Source of the DNA: Arcuatula senhousia
Taxonomy: Eukaryota > Mollusca > Bivalvia > Mytilida > Mytilidae
Direction: 5' to 3'
Assembly: GCA_963971305.1 (NCBI GenBank)
Contig: OZ020317.1
Coordinates: 10,930,001-10,994,000, forward strand
Length of the DNA stretch: 64,000 bases
Shown: piece by piece, positions 9,221 through 19,971 of the stretch
Numbering within the stretch: position 1 is the stretch's first letter
Layout of the letters: every line of letters begins with the position of its first letter
Translations under genes and position numbers: made by a program
The notes under the pieces: generated by a model
What the model was told of the DNA's origin: nothing
Seen by the model: only the letters and a program-made list of their open reading frames with translations
Databases searched by the model: none

Positions 9221-12055
9221 ATGTTTTTACTCTTGAGTATTCTGGGTAGTTTTGGTGAGTATAACCAAATATGCAATGAACATGTTTTGGCATCCCTCCA
9301 TCGTAGTTTGTCCTTAGCTATATTTCATTTGGTTGCGTGTATGCATTTTAACACATTTTTGAATTGCGGGTTTCCTATATTTGAGTTTTAGTGCTAATGA
9401 GGAATAAAATTCCGAAATGATCATACAGCTCTTAAAATTTCATTGCAGTTGGAGTTTTACATGTGTGTTATGATCTCATGTCCATTTACAAAAATATCCG
9501 ATCGAATTGGACTATTTATATATATATACATAGATTGATTCGAGTGCACATTTTTGAGATGACAGCATTTCTTACGATTCCATGACTTAACGTGGCTTCT
9601 TTTTTCTCGATTGCTTATCTGCATGCAAGGAGTAAATTCTCTTTCGGAAAATGCTTTGAGTAATCTTCTTTCCATGCAGTTGTTCCATACCCATGTGAAG
9701 TGCTGCTGACAAGAATAGATTCAGTACCGATTTGGCGAAATGGATTTTGAATCTGTCTGACCGAATGACAATTTTTTTCAATTTTCCATCTGACATTACG
9801 TTTGGTCAGACACATTTCTTCGTGTTTACCGTCCTAGCTAAATTGAACATTTTTATTGACACCGCCTTATTATATGGTACTTCATATTTTGATCATTTGT
9901 CAAATACACTTAATTTATAACGCTTTTTTACCTTTTGTTCAACAGCATTGGCGCAATGCGCTTGCCCTGCACATTGGGTAGAAAAGGATGGTTCCTGTTG
10001 GTTCGCCAGTCATGAAAAACTAAAATGGACGTCGGCTTCCGTAAGTATACTGCATATTTTCTTTTTATACATGCAAATCTCCATTTTGGTGTGGTCTGAT
10101 CTAAGAGCGAAAAAAATATTAGTGGACTATCAAGAGGACTCACAAAAAAGTTAAATGTTCTGACTGGAGAGCCAAACTGACCAAAAATTTCAAAAAGAAT
10201 GTTTATTAAAAGCCCCACAAGCGATATCTTTTTCAGTCCCGTTGATTTTATTTTATTTTTGAACAGTCCGCTTGGAGAACTTTTTGATTAGCGTTCATTT
10301 AGGAATTTTTGTTTCTTTAACAGTCCGCTTGCCAAGCTTTTGGTGGAGAACTTGCCGTGATACCAGATATGCAGATCTACAATGACATTAAGAGTCTTGT
10401 TCATAGTAAGTATGCAACCAGGGGCGGAACCAGAGAGGGACCTAAGAAGACCTGTTCCCCTCCCTAATTGTCTTAAAAAAGGTTGGATTTATGAGAAATA
10501 ATTGAAGCATGTCCAGAGTGCCCCTTAGCCAATCCCCTTCTTTTTGGATCCACCACTGGCAATCCCCGACCCACAGTCGCTACTGGGCAAACCAAATAAA
10601 ATCTAAACCCGAAACAAAGTATAGTTTATCCATGGAAGTAATACGTCAGACAAGTCTACTGAACAACATAATGATCGAGAGTTGTGAGACTCTTAGCGGG
10701 TCCAGTTGGGGTGGAGCCAGTCCGCGAGTTGGAGCCAAGAAACAAAAATGATAAAACAATTAAAGGGAAGAGATATCACACAATGTCTGACACATTCGCG
10801 TCAAATTCGTCTTCTTTATTATAAACTCACGTGCGTCTCCAACCAACAGGTTAGACAATGAACAATAACGGACATTTTCACCTCAAAGCAACAATGCTTA
10901 TGTGAACAAGTATTTATTTATGACAGATCTTCCGGGACCGCTTTCATTGTGATCTGAAGGTTCAGAAATCACAGGATAGCAATCTATCACTAGAGGTCGC
11001 GTCTAGTGTTGATAGACGCGACCTCTAGTGATAGATTGCACAGGATAGAGGAATTCACTTTGGTCGACCGGGAGGCAAAGTTTCAGTATAAATGTACCGT
11101 CTGTGAATATATATACTTTGTATTTTTTATTACAGGAGGAGAGAAAGTCTGGGTCGATGGTACAGATATGATGATTGAAGGCACATGGGAGTGGGCGAGC
11201 CTGAACCAGGATATCGACTTCCAGACACTGGGCGTTTCCTCTGTGAGGGACAACGACAAGGATAAGAACTGTCTGTATCTGGATAGAGATGACCATTTTC
11301 GTATGAAAGCGGAAAGCTGCGACAGTGAGGCATATTTTGTATGCGAACACAGGTAGGTAACCGTAACTGGGGAGTAAGTTGAGGGAGGGGGCCAGGGGTC
11401 AATGCAGAGAGCTGCGACAGCGAGGTATATTTAGTATGCGAACACAGGTAGGTAACCGTAACTGTTGTTCATGTTGAGGGCGGTGGCCGGGGGCAATGCG
11501 GGGAGCTGCGACAACGAGGCATATTTAGTATGCAAACACGGGTAGGTTAAAACTGAGGTGCATGTTGTTGGCAGGGGCCGGAAGTCAATGCGGAGAGCTG
11601 CGACAGTGAGGCATATTTATTTTGCAATCATAACTGAACCGGAGGTCAATGCAAGGAGCTTTGACAGCAAGGCATATTTTGTATGCGCTATTTTCATGTC
11701 CAATCATCGCAAAAAAATATCTTAATAGCAGTGAGATAATCCGGGCTTATTTTTATCAAGAAGGATAAGCGTACTGCGGAGGAGTTTGAACAATCACAAC
11801 AATCACGAGCCGGAGATATTGAAGATTGCAATGGTACTGACTTGGTCCGTCATTTAAAAACATGATCGGTTGAACCGGATCTCCCTCTTCAATTACGATC
11901 TTAAGGTTCAAACCGATAAAATAAATAAGAATCACCGGGAATAAAAAAGAATGGCATTTTATCAAGTATTTAAAGTAAATGCATGTATATAATTTTACAT
12001 AAATTGAACTTTTGTTTCTTTCAGGCCAACTGGTGGATCATCCATCTTGGGATAA
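9221..12055 (+). CDS. Secreted C-type lectin-like protein, five coding exons
   Basis: Exons 9221-9254, 9946-10040, 10324-10405, 11136-11352 and 12025-12055 have GT-AG borders and matching phases (1, 0, 1, 2) and join to 459 nt: 152 aa and a TAA stop. Residues 1-14 are a signal peptide (MFLLLSILGSFALA, cleavage before Gln15). Residues 18-142 form one C-type lectin domain of the long form, with predicted Cys pairs 18/29, 46/140 and 116/132. Core motifs are CPAHW, SACQAFGGELAVI, VWVDGTD (the WIGL position) and YFVCEH. The EPN/QPD and WND calcium and sugar motifs are absent, so calcium-dependent sugar binding is doubtful. If exon 4 is not spliced, its own TAG at 11354-11356 ends the protein after CEHR. 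An extracellular recognition role is inferred from the family. The start is the first ATG ahead of a hydrophobic leader. Confidence 0.85.
10418..10559. mobile_element. GGATCC-type MITE-like element in lectin intron 3
   Basis: About 142 bp with related ends: CCAGGGGCGGAACC at the left and GGATCCACCACTGG at the right, which is inverted CCAGTGGTGGATCC. It starts 12 bases inside the intron, right after the donor of exon 3. It belongs with the family B repeats at 8818, 23215 and 36862. Confidence 0.55.
10970..11048. repeat. Perfect 27-bp hairpin between 10-bp direct repeats
   Basis: Arms at 10979-11005 and 11013-11039 are exact reverse complements (GCAATCTATCACTAGAGGTC... ), separated by the 7-nt loop GTGTTGA. 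The hairpin is bracketed by CACAGGATAG at 10970-10979 and again at 11039-11048, with one base shared with each arm. It lies in lectin intron 3, about 90 bases before exon 4. The layout is that of a palindromic insertion with a target duplication. A template-switch event or an assembly artefact would look similar. Confidence 0.85.
11315..11690 (+). repeat. Tandem copies of the lectin exon 4 end plus its splice donor
   Basis: The end of exon 4 and the start of intron 4 (AGCTGCGACAGTGAGGCATA, then a TTTTGTATGCGAACACAG|GTAGGTAACC course) recur at about 11410, 11504, 11596 and 11657. The spacing from the genuine copy at 11315 is 95, 94, 92 and 61 bases. The later copies decay: the second keeps ACACAG|GTAGGTAACC intact, the third has ACACGG|GTAGGTT, and the last two have lost the donor. 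In-frame stops (for example TATATTTAG) stop these copies coding as full exon extensions. Confidence 0.85.
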
Positions 12056-14112
12056 TGGCAGATTATGAACCATTTCTTAATAAACAGTACACTAGAAATA
12101 AATCACCTGTACTTGTTGCCCGATTATGTTGTGTTGTTCATTGCCCATGTGGATTTCTTCTGTGTCAGTCATTGCCAGTGGCTCAGAAAAAAAAAAACAC
12201 ATGAGGGTCCACAAGAATGCCGGTTTCTTAATCTCTGAAAAGCTGGCTTTATTGCTCAAAACAAGAAAAAAGCTATCATTTGCTCACCTTCAATGCACAT
12301 CCAATCTTATAGCTGCAAATGAAATTCATACTGGATTTATACGAGCAGTATATGATTATGCATGTGAGACCCTCTAAGTCTTTTGTTTGCAGTTTGCGGT
12401 TGTGGTCTTTTGTAGGGACCGAATTGAGACTACTAAAGTGTGAGTTAGTGAGTGAGTTATAGCTGAGAAAAAAAGTTACAGAACTATATCAGATTTACAT
12501 GCTTAGTGAGGAGGCCCTTTTCTGGTTTGCAGTTTGGGGTTGTGGCCTTTGTTGTTATCCCTATTTTACCTACTCGAGTGAGTGAGTGAGTGAGTGAGTG
12601 AGTGAGTGAGTGAGTGAGTGAGTGAGTGAGTGAGTGAGTGAGTGAGTGAGTGAGTGAGTGAGTGAGTGAGTGAGTGAGTGAGTGAGTGAGTGAGTGAGTG
12701 AGAAATAATAATCTTGTTTACATGCATATAAGTATTTTGGTTTGCCCTTTTGAGCGAGAGAACGAGTGAGTTATACCAAAGAAGAAAAGAATGAAATAAA
12801 CCTATCATCAAAGGGTTGTTTTTGAATCTTTATGCTTTATAAACAACATTTATACAAATGTGAACATTATAAATTACTATTCATGTCAAATTTACACGCA
12901 TACAATAAAATATTAATGAAAATGTCGAAATTTACCTTTTTATAATAATGGAGCATTAATCAAGGTAAATTGTGGTGATTTTTTTTATATTCAAAGGGAG
13001 ATAACAACTTAACCTCTATAAAACAGACACCCCTGCGAAGAATCAATGATTCATTTTCTGGTGTATTGAGTATAATTGAGAGTTTTTATCTATAATTACA
13101 AGAGCATGTATACATCAATCAGAGATCTAAAACAACTAAAGCTAATTTTGGAACGCACCATCATATGAGAAGGGATGATTGCACAGCAATCAAATTGGCG
13201 AACATGCCAAAATATAAAATTAAAACCAATATTTTTCATAATGGGTTCTATTATAATGCATAACTTTTGTAATTACCTTCGAGTTATGTTATCAAAATTA
13301 TTTGGAAACTTGAAAATGAAAGCTTTGATGATGAACCTCCCCCTGAAATTAAGCGAAATTTGGACTTTTCCAATCAGTGAATTTGAAAAGGAACATATTG
13401 TCGGAAATCAGTAAAAGTTCTTGAATTTTTCCTTACAAGATTGATTACCATTTTGTGAGTAAGTATTAATCTAATTTTCTTTGTTTAATTTTTTTCTACG
13501 ATAATCTTTTAATATATTTTAAATCTTTCTCTTGGTCAATTTAGCCTACTTTGCTTGAATTTTATTTTGTACATATAATGTATATTATACTGAAGACTAT
13601 TGTTATGGCTTTGGTATGTCTTTTTTTCTGTTATATTATAATGATATACAGGTCTATATTTGTTTTCGTAAAATCCGTCGAATACAAGTTCGTGACGCAG
13701 CTTTCGTGAAAACGGAAGTATAACCATTTCAGGCAAGTGAAATTCTAATGTGAAATTTCTTTTGTAGCGCATAAAAGAATTTATGATATGCCATTCGGTT
13801 TTGGTATACTACTTTTTTCTTACATTAGACTTGGTTGTTGTCGAAGTTTCGATCCGTCGAATATAAGTTCTTGGCTGAAACTATATGCAATGAAAAAAAT
13901 CCAGCGAATGCTTTCAATAAATGTAATCATAGCGTAGTATACATTTTCACTAAGAAGGGCTTTTCGCTATTATTTTAAGAGCCTGCTTTCGGAAATGAGA
14001 CTTTATATTATCGAAAACTATGCCATGCGATTTTTTCAAATTAACAGTAAACTTTCGACTGCAGCTATCTATATATAGTGGAGAGGCTGATAAATAAAAG
14101 TTTCATTTTTTT
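12056..14112. other. 3' flank of the lectin gene and spacer
   Basis: A possible poly(A) signal AATAAA lies near 12078, 25 bases after the stop. Two copies of a GTTTGCAGTTTGSGGTTGTG block about 140 bases apart (12387 and 12527) flank GAGT-rich DNA. A weak ORF at 13175-13414 is discussed under rejected items. The phrase ATCCGTCGAATAYAAGTTC occurs near 13672 and 13853. No gene is supported. Confidence 0.4.
12576..12702. repeat. (GAGT)n microsatellite
   Basis: An uninterrupted run of the tetranucleotide GAGT for about 127 bases, roughly 32 copies. It sits in a wider GAGT-rich stretch (12440-12470 and 12755-12770) that looks like older, interrupted array. Confidence 0.97.
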
Positions 14113-14126
14113 TTAACATGTATGTA

Positions 14127-14158
<32 letters not shown>

Positions 14159-14351
14159 CTTTATTTCCTAATCATAGGGCCCATTAGGGCATATCAATCA
14201 CAAATCATATATATGTGTTTGTCATTATGATTACAAAGATAATAAACATAAACATATAAAAGATACATTAGAAACATGAGAGCCAGCTTTAAACTAATTA
14301 ATATGCAAAGATTAAAATAAAATTTACATTTATGACTATTTAATGCTACAT

Positions 14352-17300
14352 TTAATCGGAGTTTTGTCTGTGTACTGCAGATTCTAATAGAGAGCAAAGG
14401 GAGTCAACAAAAGTGGTTTCTTCATTTGACATGATCCATATAAAAAGTTGTTCATTATTTAAAGTCCTGAGATTTGGATACATGTCATAATAAAAATTTA
14501 AAAAAGAGTGTCTTTTAAGTCTGTACTTGGGACATTCCAACAGATAATGGAGTTCATCTTCTACCTTGTTCATATCACAATTTTGACATGTTCTTTCTTG
14601 TTTTGGGATGACTTCCTGTTTACCAATATTGTTGATACGTCGCTCATAGCGCCCAGTCTCAACTCTTAATTTATGGTTGCTTAGCCGAAACTTTGTTAGT
14701 ATTTTTCTATTATTGGAATATGATGGGGAGGATAAATAGTTTTCTATGGTAAAAGAAGTTTTGAAATTAAAGTATGTACACAACTTACCCTCTCCCCTTG
14801 AGTATGATAATTTTATCTTATCCCAAGTTTTGAGAAAATTTAGCTTTAAACACTGTTTTAGTGATCGCTTAAAGTAGGCTTGTTTGAAATTTTTAATGTT
14901 ATCAATATTTATATTGAGCTTGTTACAGTAAAAGACAACATTTGAGTACCACGTACACTGATTAACATTCTTTTTGTACATCTCTTTATATTCTATAAGG
15001 GCACTGTTTAAAAGATTTGAAGGAGATTTTTCAAGTCTGTAATAGTACATGAAAATAGATTTCAATGCTTCTAAATATAATGGATACCTCCCAAGTTCTG
15101 ATAAAACTCCAATACCTGTTGTAGTTTTTGAGACACCAAGTATATATTTACAAAATTTATAGTTTAGTTTTTCAAATTCCCACTCCTTGAAAATGTCATA
15201 CAGGTCAAGATTCTTTCTTTTGTTGGTAATGTTAAGAGTGGCCCAATTTTCACATCCATACAGCAGTATCGGTTTAATGCAGTGATCAAAAAGATGTAGC
15301 AGAGTTTTAATACTTGGATGTGAAGATTTCATATCTTTATATAACTTAAAACATGCTTTTAAACTTTTCTGAAATAACTGTTTTTTTGCCTCTTTAAATT
15401 TACCAGTATTTTCTATAACAATACCAAGATATTTGTATTGTTTTACACTTTCCAAAACATGATCTCCAATTTCAAAATTTTCTTTAATCACTTTGCCATT
15501 ATTATTAAATATCATGACTTTAGATTTATTTGGATTCACTTCCAAACACCACTCTTTGCAATAATTAGATAGAAGGTTCAGTTTGTTTTGAAGACCTGTT
15601 TTTGATGTTGCAAAAATCACAAGGTCATCTGCATATAGTAAACATGGTATTTTGATATCATTTAATGTAACTTGATCTGATTCACTTTCAAGGAGAGGGG
15701 GTAGATCATTAATAAAAAATTTAAATAAATTAGGGCTTAACACATCACCCTGTCTGACTCCAACTTTTGCTGTAAAAAATCTTGTTATCTATTTTGACAC
15801 AAAGTCTATCTTCTGAGTACAATGATTTTAATATATTGTAAAAATAACTGTTTATATTATGTAATTGCAGTTTATACAAAATACCAACATGTAAAACAGT
15901 ATCAAAGGCTTTACGAAAATCTATAAAGCATGCATACAATTTCTTATTTCCTAATTTTAAATATTTTTCAACAATACATCTCATCACAAAGATATGGTCA
16001 GAAGTTCTGGCTTTTTTTGAGAAACCTATTTGTGTCTCATGAATTATTTTATTAGAAGTTAAAAAGTTGTCAAACCGATTATTTAATATTAGATTAAAAA
16101 GCTTCCCAAGAGTATTGTTAATTGCAATTCCTCTATAATTTTCAGGTTTATCTCTGCTTTCGGATTTAAAAATAGGGCATATATAACTTTCTGACCAGAC
16201 CTTAGGATAGTTACCTGATGAAAAAACAGCATTAAAAATTTTCAGTAATATCTTATTGGTATATGTTCTTGCTGCTTTTACCATTTCATTTCTGATGTTA
16301 TCAAGGCCAGGACTTTTACCAGACTTTAAGCCATTAAATGCTTTATTCAACTCGGATTCAGTTATTTTGTTATCCAGAATACTAAAGCTGCTTACGTTAC
16401 TTTCCAAAGATTTTAGCTTTTCTTCAATTTTTTTAATTTGACTTGCTTTGCTTTCTTGTATTGAGGTTAGGTTTGAGAAATAGTTAAACCAGGTTTCACT
16501 GTCTATATTACTCTCAGGCTTTACAGATGTGTCATTTCTCAGAGTATTGACAAGTTTCCAATACTCTTTTGGATTGTCAGTCTCTAGATTTTCAAGCTTT
16601 TGTATAATCATATTTTTAAATTCAAGTTTCTTTTGTTTTCTAAGTTTTGCATATTTTTTATTTGCTTTGAAGAAAGATCCACGGATCAAGGGATCTTTAG
16701 GATATTTACTCATTAGAGCAGCTTTATCTTGTACATATTTTTTCATGTTACACAGATCGTTATCAAACCATTTTTTATCTGTCTTCTTCTTTTTCTTCTT
16801 TTTATTTAATGTAAGTTTACAAACTGTGTCAAAGAGAGAATGAACCTTATTTGTTATACTGTTGATCCCCTCTTGGCTAAAGTTAATTTCCTCTGAGAGT
16901 ATGCTTTCAATTTCATTTTGGACCGCTGGTAAAGTAAAACCTTTTTGAAAGCTAGCTAGACTTTCCTCATTCCATTTATAGGGCAGAGGAAAATCTTTCA
17001 AGTTTTTATTTGTACATTTCTTGGTTTCAAAAGATGCTAAGATTTTAAAAGAAAGTTTACAATGACAATCTGAAAAATCTGGCTTAAAGTCTGATACATT
17101 CATGTACAATATATTATTTATTAACTGTTCTGTAACCAATACATAGTCAACAACACTACAACCATTATACTTATAACAAGTAAATTTTCCGGTACTGTTA
17201 CCAAATATTCTACCATTTAAAATACGCAATTGGTTGGTAATCGACAAAATTCAAGTAAATCTTTCCCTCTAGAATCTATAATTGTATCACAGCTGGCTCT

Positions 17301-17858
17301 CTTTTCAGTTATACAATCTATTGAATAATTATTGTTATGTAATGGGACATGGACAATGTTATCATTATATATAAAGTCATCTTCATTTCCAGTCCTTGCG
17401 TTAAAATCTCCCAGAAAAATTACCTCCCCCTTTTTACTATATTTTTCTAAAAAATCTTTTTCCAAAATTTCAATCATATTGATGTTACTTTTTGGACTAT
17501 AATAGACAACACAAATAAAGATATCTTTTTTAAAATTAAAGAATTCCTTATCAAGTTTTATCCATTGGTATTCTGTTGTGCCATCATTCATAAATTTTAC
17601 CCCTGATCTAATATTTTCACGAATCAAAACACCAATTCCTCCAAAAAATCTATTGTTCTTGGATTTTTTTCTACAGAAAGGAAAGTACTGAAAATTCTTA
17701 AAAGAGATTTGAGTATCATACCCAACATGTGTTTCTGTGAGTAAAACTATATCGTCGTCTTTAAATTGCGAAATAAAATTGGGGTCGATAGTTTTATCAT
17801 GATTTTCAGATTTTAAGCCTCCTACATTCCACGTTGATATATTTAGTGATGTTCTCAT
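14352..17858 (-). pseudogene. LINE ORF2: endonuclease and reverse transcriptase, two frameshifts
   Basis: Three overlapping frames (17858-17217, 17247-15745, 15743-14352) together make one protein. The endonuclease carries STWNVGGLK, LLTETHVG, VVYYSPKS, FLGDFNARTG and VVDYVL. The reverse transcriptase carries NYRGIAINNTLGKLFN, FIDFRKAFDTV (first catalytic Asp), GVRQGD, LLYADDLVIFATS (catalytic YADD) and YKYLGIVI. The tail has a zinc knuckle of the form CQNC-x10-H-x4-C near 14555. The first break is a one-base slip at about 17220-17247, after the endonuclease GDFN block; the second is in a T run near 15775, inside the RT between KAFD and GVRQGD. Catalytic motifs are otherwise whole. Both breaks are single-base, so sequencing error is possible. 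Confidence 0.9.
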
Positions 17859-18187
17859 TTTATTAGTTTATCCTCTTTTGAAAATTGTTTCTCAATTGTA
17901 TTTTTTATTCTCTATAGGGAGGATATATGTATATAATTGAGTTATTATTAAATGCCACAAATGAGGTTATGAGCCTTGATTAGGATATAAAGATAAAAGT
18001 GAGGTCTTATCACCCAGATACTAAACACAAAAATAAGAAATAAAAATATTCGAGATAAGAAATATAAAATAAGTTGAAAATACTTTTCAGTGTTTCACAA
18101 TTATAAATGTAATAGCTACAATGTAAAAACCAAGATAAACTAAATTTTAATTACAACAATTTGTGCTACTGATTTAGCTAACTGAGT

Positions 18188-19336
18188 TCAGTATCGTCCA
18201 CCTCTACCACGTCCTTGCCCTCTGTAGTTTTGATTGCCTCTACCTCTGTTATTATATGAAGTGTTGTTTTGTCTTCTTGGAATTCGTTTTGGAAAGCCAA
18301 GTATTTTGTCTATGATATCTCTTACATTTGATGCAAACATGGCTGTTCCATTTTTGGTCAGATGAATTCCATCTTCATTGATGAATTGAGGCAAGGCCTC
18401 GCCTTTATATGCCATATTTGAGTTGTCACAGAATTTGACCATTTCGTCCTTTCTTAGGCGATCTTGAATCATAACACTGACTAGCTGACCTTTGAAATTG
18501 AGTTCATCTGAGTCCTTTCTCGGTGTCGGGAGAGAAATCACTGTTTGTGTTGTTGGAAACCTGTCGTGTATTGTAGTAATGATTTCGTACATCTTGTCTA
18601 CACATGTTTGAGCTGAGTCATTTTTCATCGAGTTTGTAAGAGAGTGCAGAACTATAATTGAGGGTACTTTCTGAGCAGGTAGTGTAGTAATTTCACGTTT
18701 AGTTTCTTCTAGTGTGTATGCTGTTATTTTGTCTGCGGTGTAATTGGTAGAAAGTTTTTCAGTTTCGATCCCTGCTATGTTTGATGTTCCTATAATTGTT
18801 ATATGTGGTTTTCTGGTAAACGGAACTTTCTCAAATGAACGCGAGTCACTTTCCTCTCTACTGTTATGAATTTTCTGACTGAGTATTTCCTGTTCCCTGT
18901 CTTCCAACTTTTTCTGTAATGAGTGAAGTTCCTCCTCAAGCTTCTCAATATTTTGTTGTTTTTCTAGTAAGTCTGTGGAAGCTTTGGTGACATTCGCCTT
19001 TAGGTTTGATATGGTTTCTTGTTGTGTGTCAAGCTGACCTTTCATTGATTTACATTTGCCTTCCATGTTACTTTTCAGAATTTCTTGCTCGAGCATGTTC
19101 ACATGGGACTGGTTGTCTAATTTGCATTTTAGCTCCGAGTTTTCTTTCTCTACTTTGAAGCACTTGTTTGTGAGTGAATCAAATTTGTCCAGCATGCTGT
19201 TGAACTTTGTGTCATAGGATTTCATGCTTTGGGAATATTTCTCCTGAATATTATCTATAGTTTTACACAACATAGCAGTTTGTTGTGTGCACACTTTTTC
19301 TAGGGCAGTTGCAAATTTTGTTTCAAAGGATTGCAT
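18188..19336 (-). CDS. LINE ORF1 protein: coiled coil, SGNH esterase, RGG tail
   Basis: An intact 382-aa frame upstream of ORF2 on the same strand. Residues about 40-160 are Lys/Glu/Leu-rich and read as a coiled coil, likely for multimerisation. Residues 178-345 match an SGNH (GDSL-like) hydrolase: block I is IIGTSNIAGI with the nucleophile Ser185, a block III-like Asn is in HSLTNS (Asn235), and block V is EDGIHLTKNG with Asp322 and His325. The C-terminus (about 355-382) is an RGG-rich basic tail ending GRGRGGRY, suited to RNA binding. ORF1 proteins of this design are known from CR1/L2-type LINEs. The RNA-chaperone or packaging role is from the family; esterase activity is inferred from conserved residues. 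Confidence 0.88.
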   Translation of the reverse strand: MQSFETKFATALEKVCTQQTAMLCKTIDNIQEKYSQSMKSYDTKFNSMLDKFDSLTNKCFKVEKENSELKCKLDNQSHVNMLEQEILKSNMEGKCKSMKGQLDTQQETISNLKANVTKASTDLLEKQQNIEKLEEELHSLQKKLEDREQEILSQKIHNSREESDSRSFEKVPFTRKPHITIIGTSNIAGIETEKLSTNYTADKITAYTLEETKREITTLPAQKVPSIIVLHSLTNSMKNDSAQTCVDKMYEIITTIHDRFPTTQTVISLPTPRKDSDELNFKGQLVSVMIQDRLRKDEMVKFCDNSNMAYKGEALPQFINEDGIHLTKNGTAMFASNVRDIIDKILGFPKRIPRRQNNTSYNNRGRGNQNYRGQGRGRGGRY

Positions 19337-19526
19337 AGAAGGCCTGTTGATAAATTAATTTTTGTACTTAACCCAAATACCGTTACGGATGTTTTGCCCA
19401 CGGTTGTCAATCATTTGAGTGGCGAAAATGAGATCCACATTGGTCAAAGTCATTACATAAAAATTATTTGTAAATACTATATATCTTTGAATGTAGAGTT
19501 ACATGTTCATTGTTTTTTTTAATGTT

Positions 19527-19873
19527 TATATTTGCTTAACCTCTTGAGGTTTTATTATGCAATAACGTTTATTTTATTTTTAATGGTCTAAATTAATATG
19601 CGTCTTTTGAGTTAATGAGAAAAAAGCAACAAAACATATTTGATAAACAAATAAAAAAAGAAAAAAAAAGCCTCAAATAATGATAAGCAGATATGCAGTG
19701 TATATACCAAATCATAAAAGGCAGACATGAAAGAAGACTAAATATTGTTTCTGGAAAATTAAAAAAAAATAGACAAGAACAGAAAGAATTTGTTTATATT
19801 GTACTTGTATTGTAACACAGGAAATATATGAAATACTTTATTGCATAATAAAACCTCAAAGAGGTTAAATATA
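19527..19873. mobile_element. MITE-like element with 36-bp inverted ends
   Basis: The left arm (about 19527-19564, containing AACCTCTTGAGGTTTTATTA then TGCAATAA) matches the reverse complement of the right arm (19838-19873, TTATTGCATAATAAAACCTC then AAAGAGGTTAAATATA) with about two differences. The interior is AT-rich and non-coding. Confidence 0.7.
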
Positions 19874-19971
19874 AAAGATGCAATTCAATTAAAATCACAT
19901 TCAAAGGCTAATGACTTGAAAAGTAGAACATATAAAAAAATCTAAAGAATCGTAGGCTCTTCAGAATCAAA

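Larger units (their letters stand above)
14113..19500 (-). mobile_element. Non-LTR retrotransposon, near full length
   Basis: From 5' to 3' on the minus strand it has ORF1 (19336-18188), a spacer of about 330 bases, a frameshifted ORF2 (17858-14352), a short 3' UTR and a terminal (TTTA)n tail at about 14156-14125. A simple-repeat tail, an ORF1 with an SGNH esterase, an apurinic-type endonuclease, a reverse transcriptase and a C-terminal zinc knuckle place it among the CR1/L2/Jockey-like LINEs; I cannot fix the clade by eye. The 5' limit is uncertain. The ORFs are little damaged, so the insertion is young. It lies between the lectin gene and a repeat-rich region and disrupts no visible gene. 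Confidence 0.9.

Noticed and set aside
12566..12811. ORF of SLTHSLTH repeats
   Set aside because: An artefact of the GAGT microsatellite, which is open in several frames.
13175..13414. ORF with IIMHNFCNYLRVML, faintly like the C-terminal part of PIF/Harbinger nucleases
   Set aside because: Only one weak motif; no catalytic block or inverted ends found.
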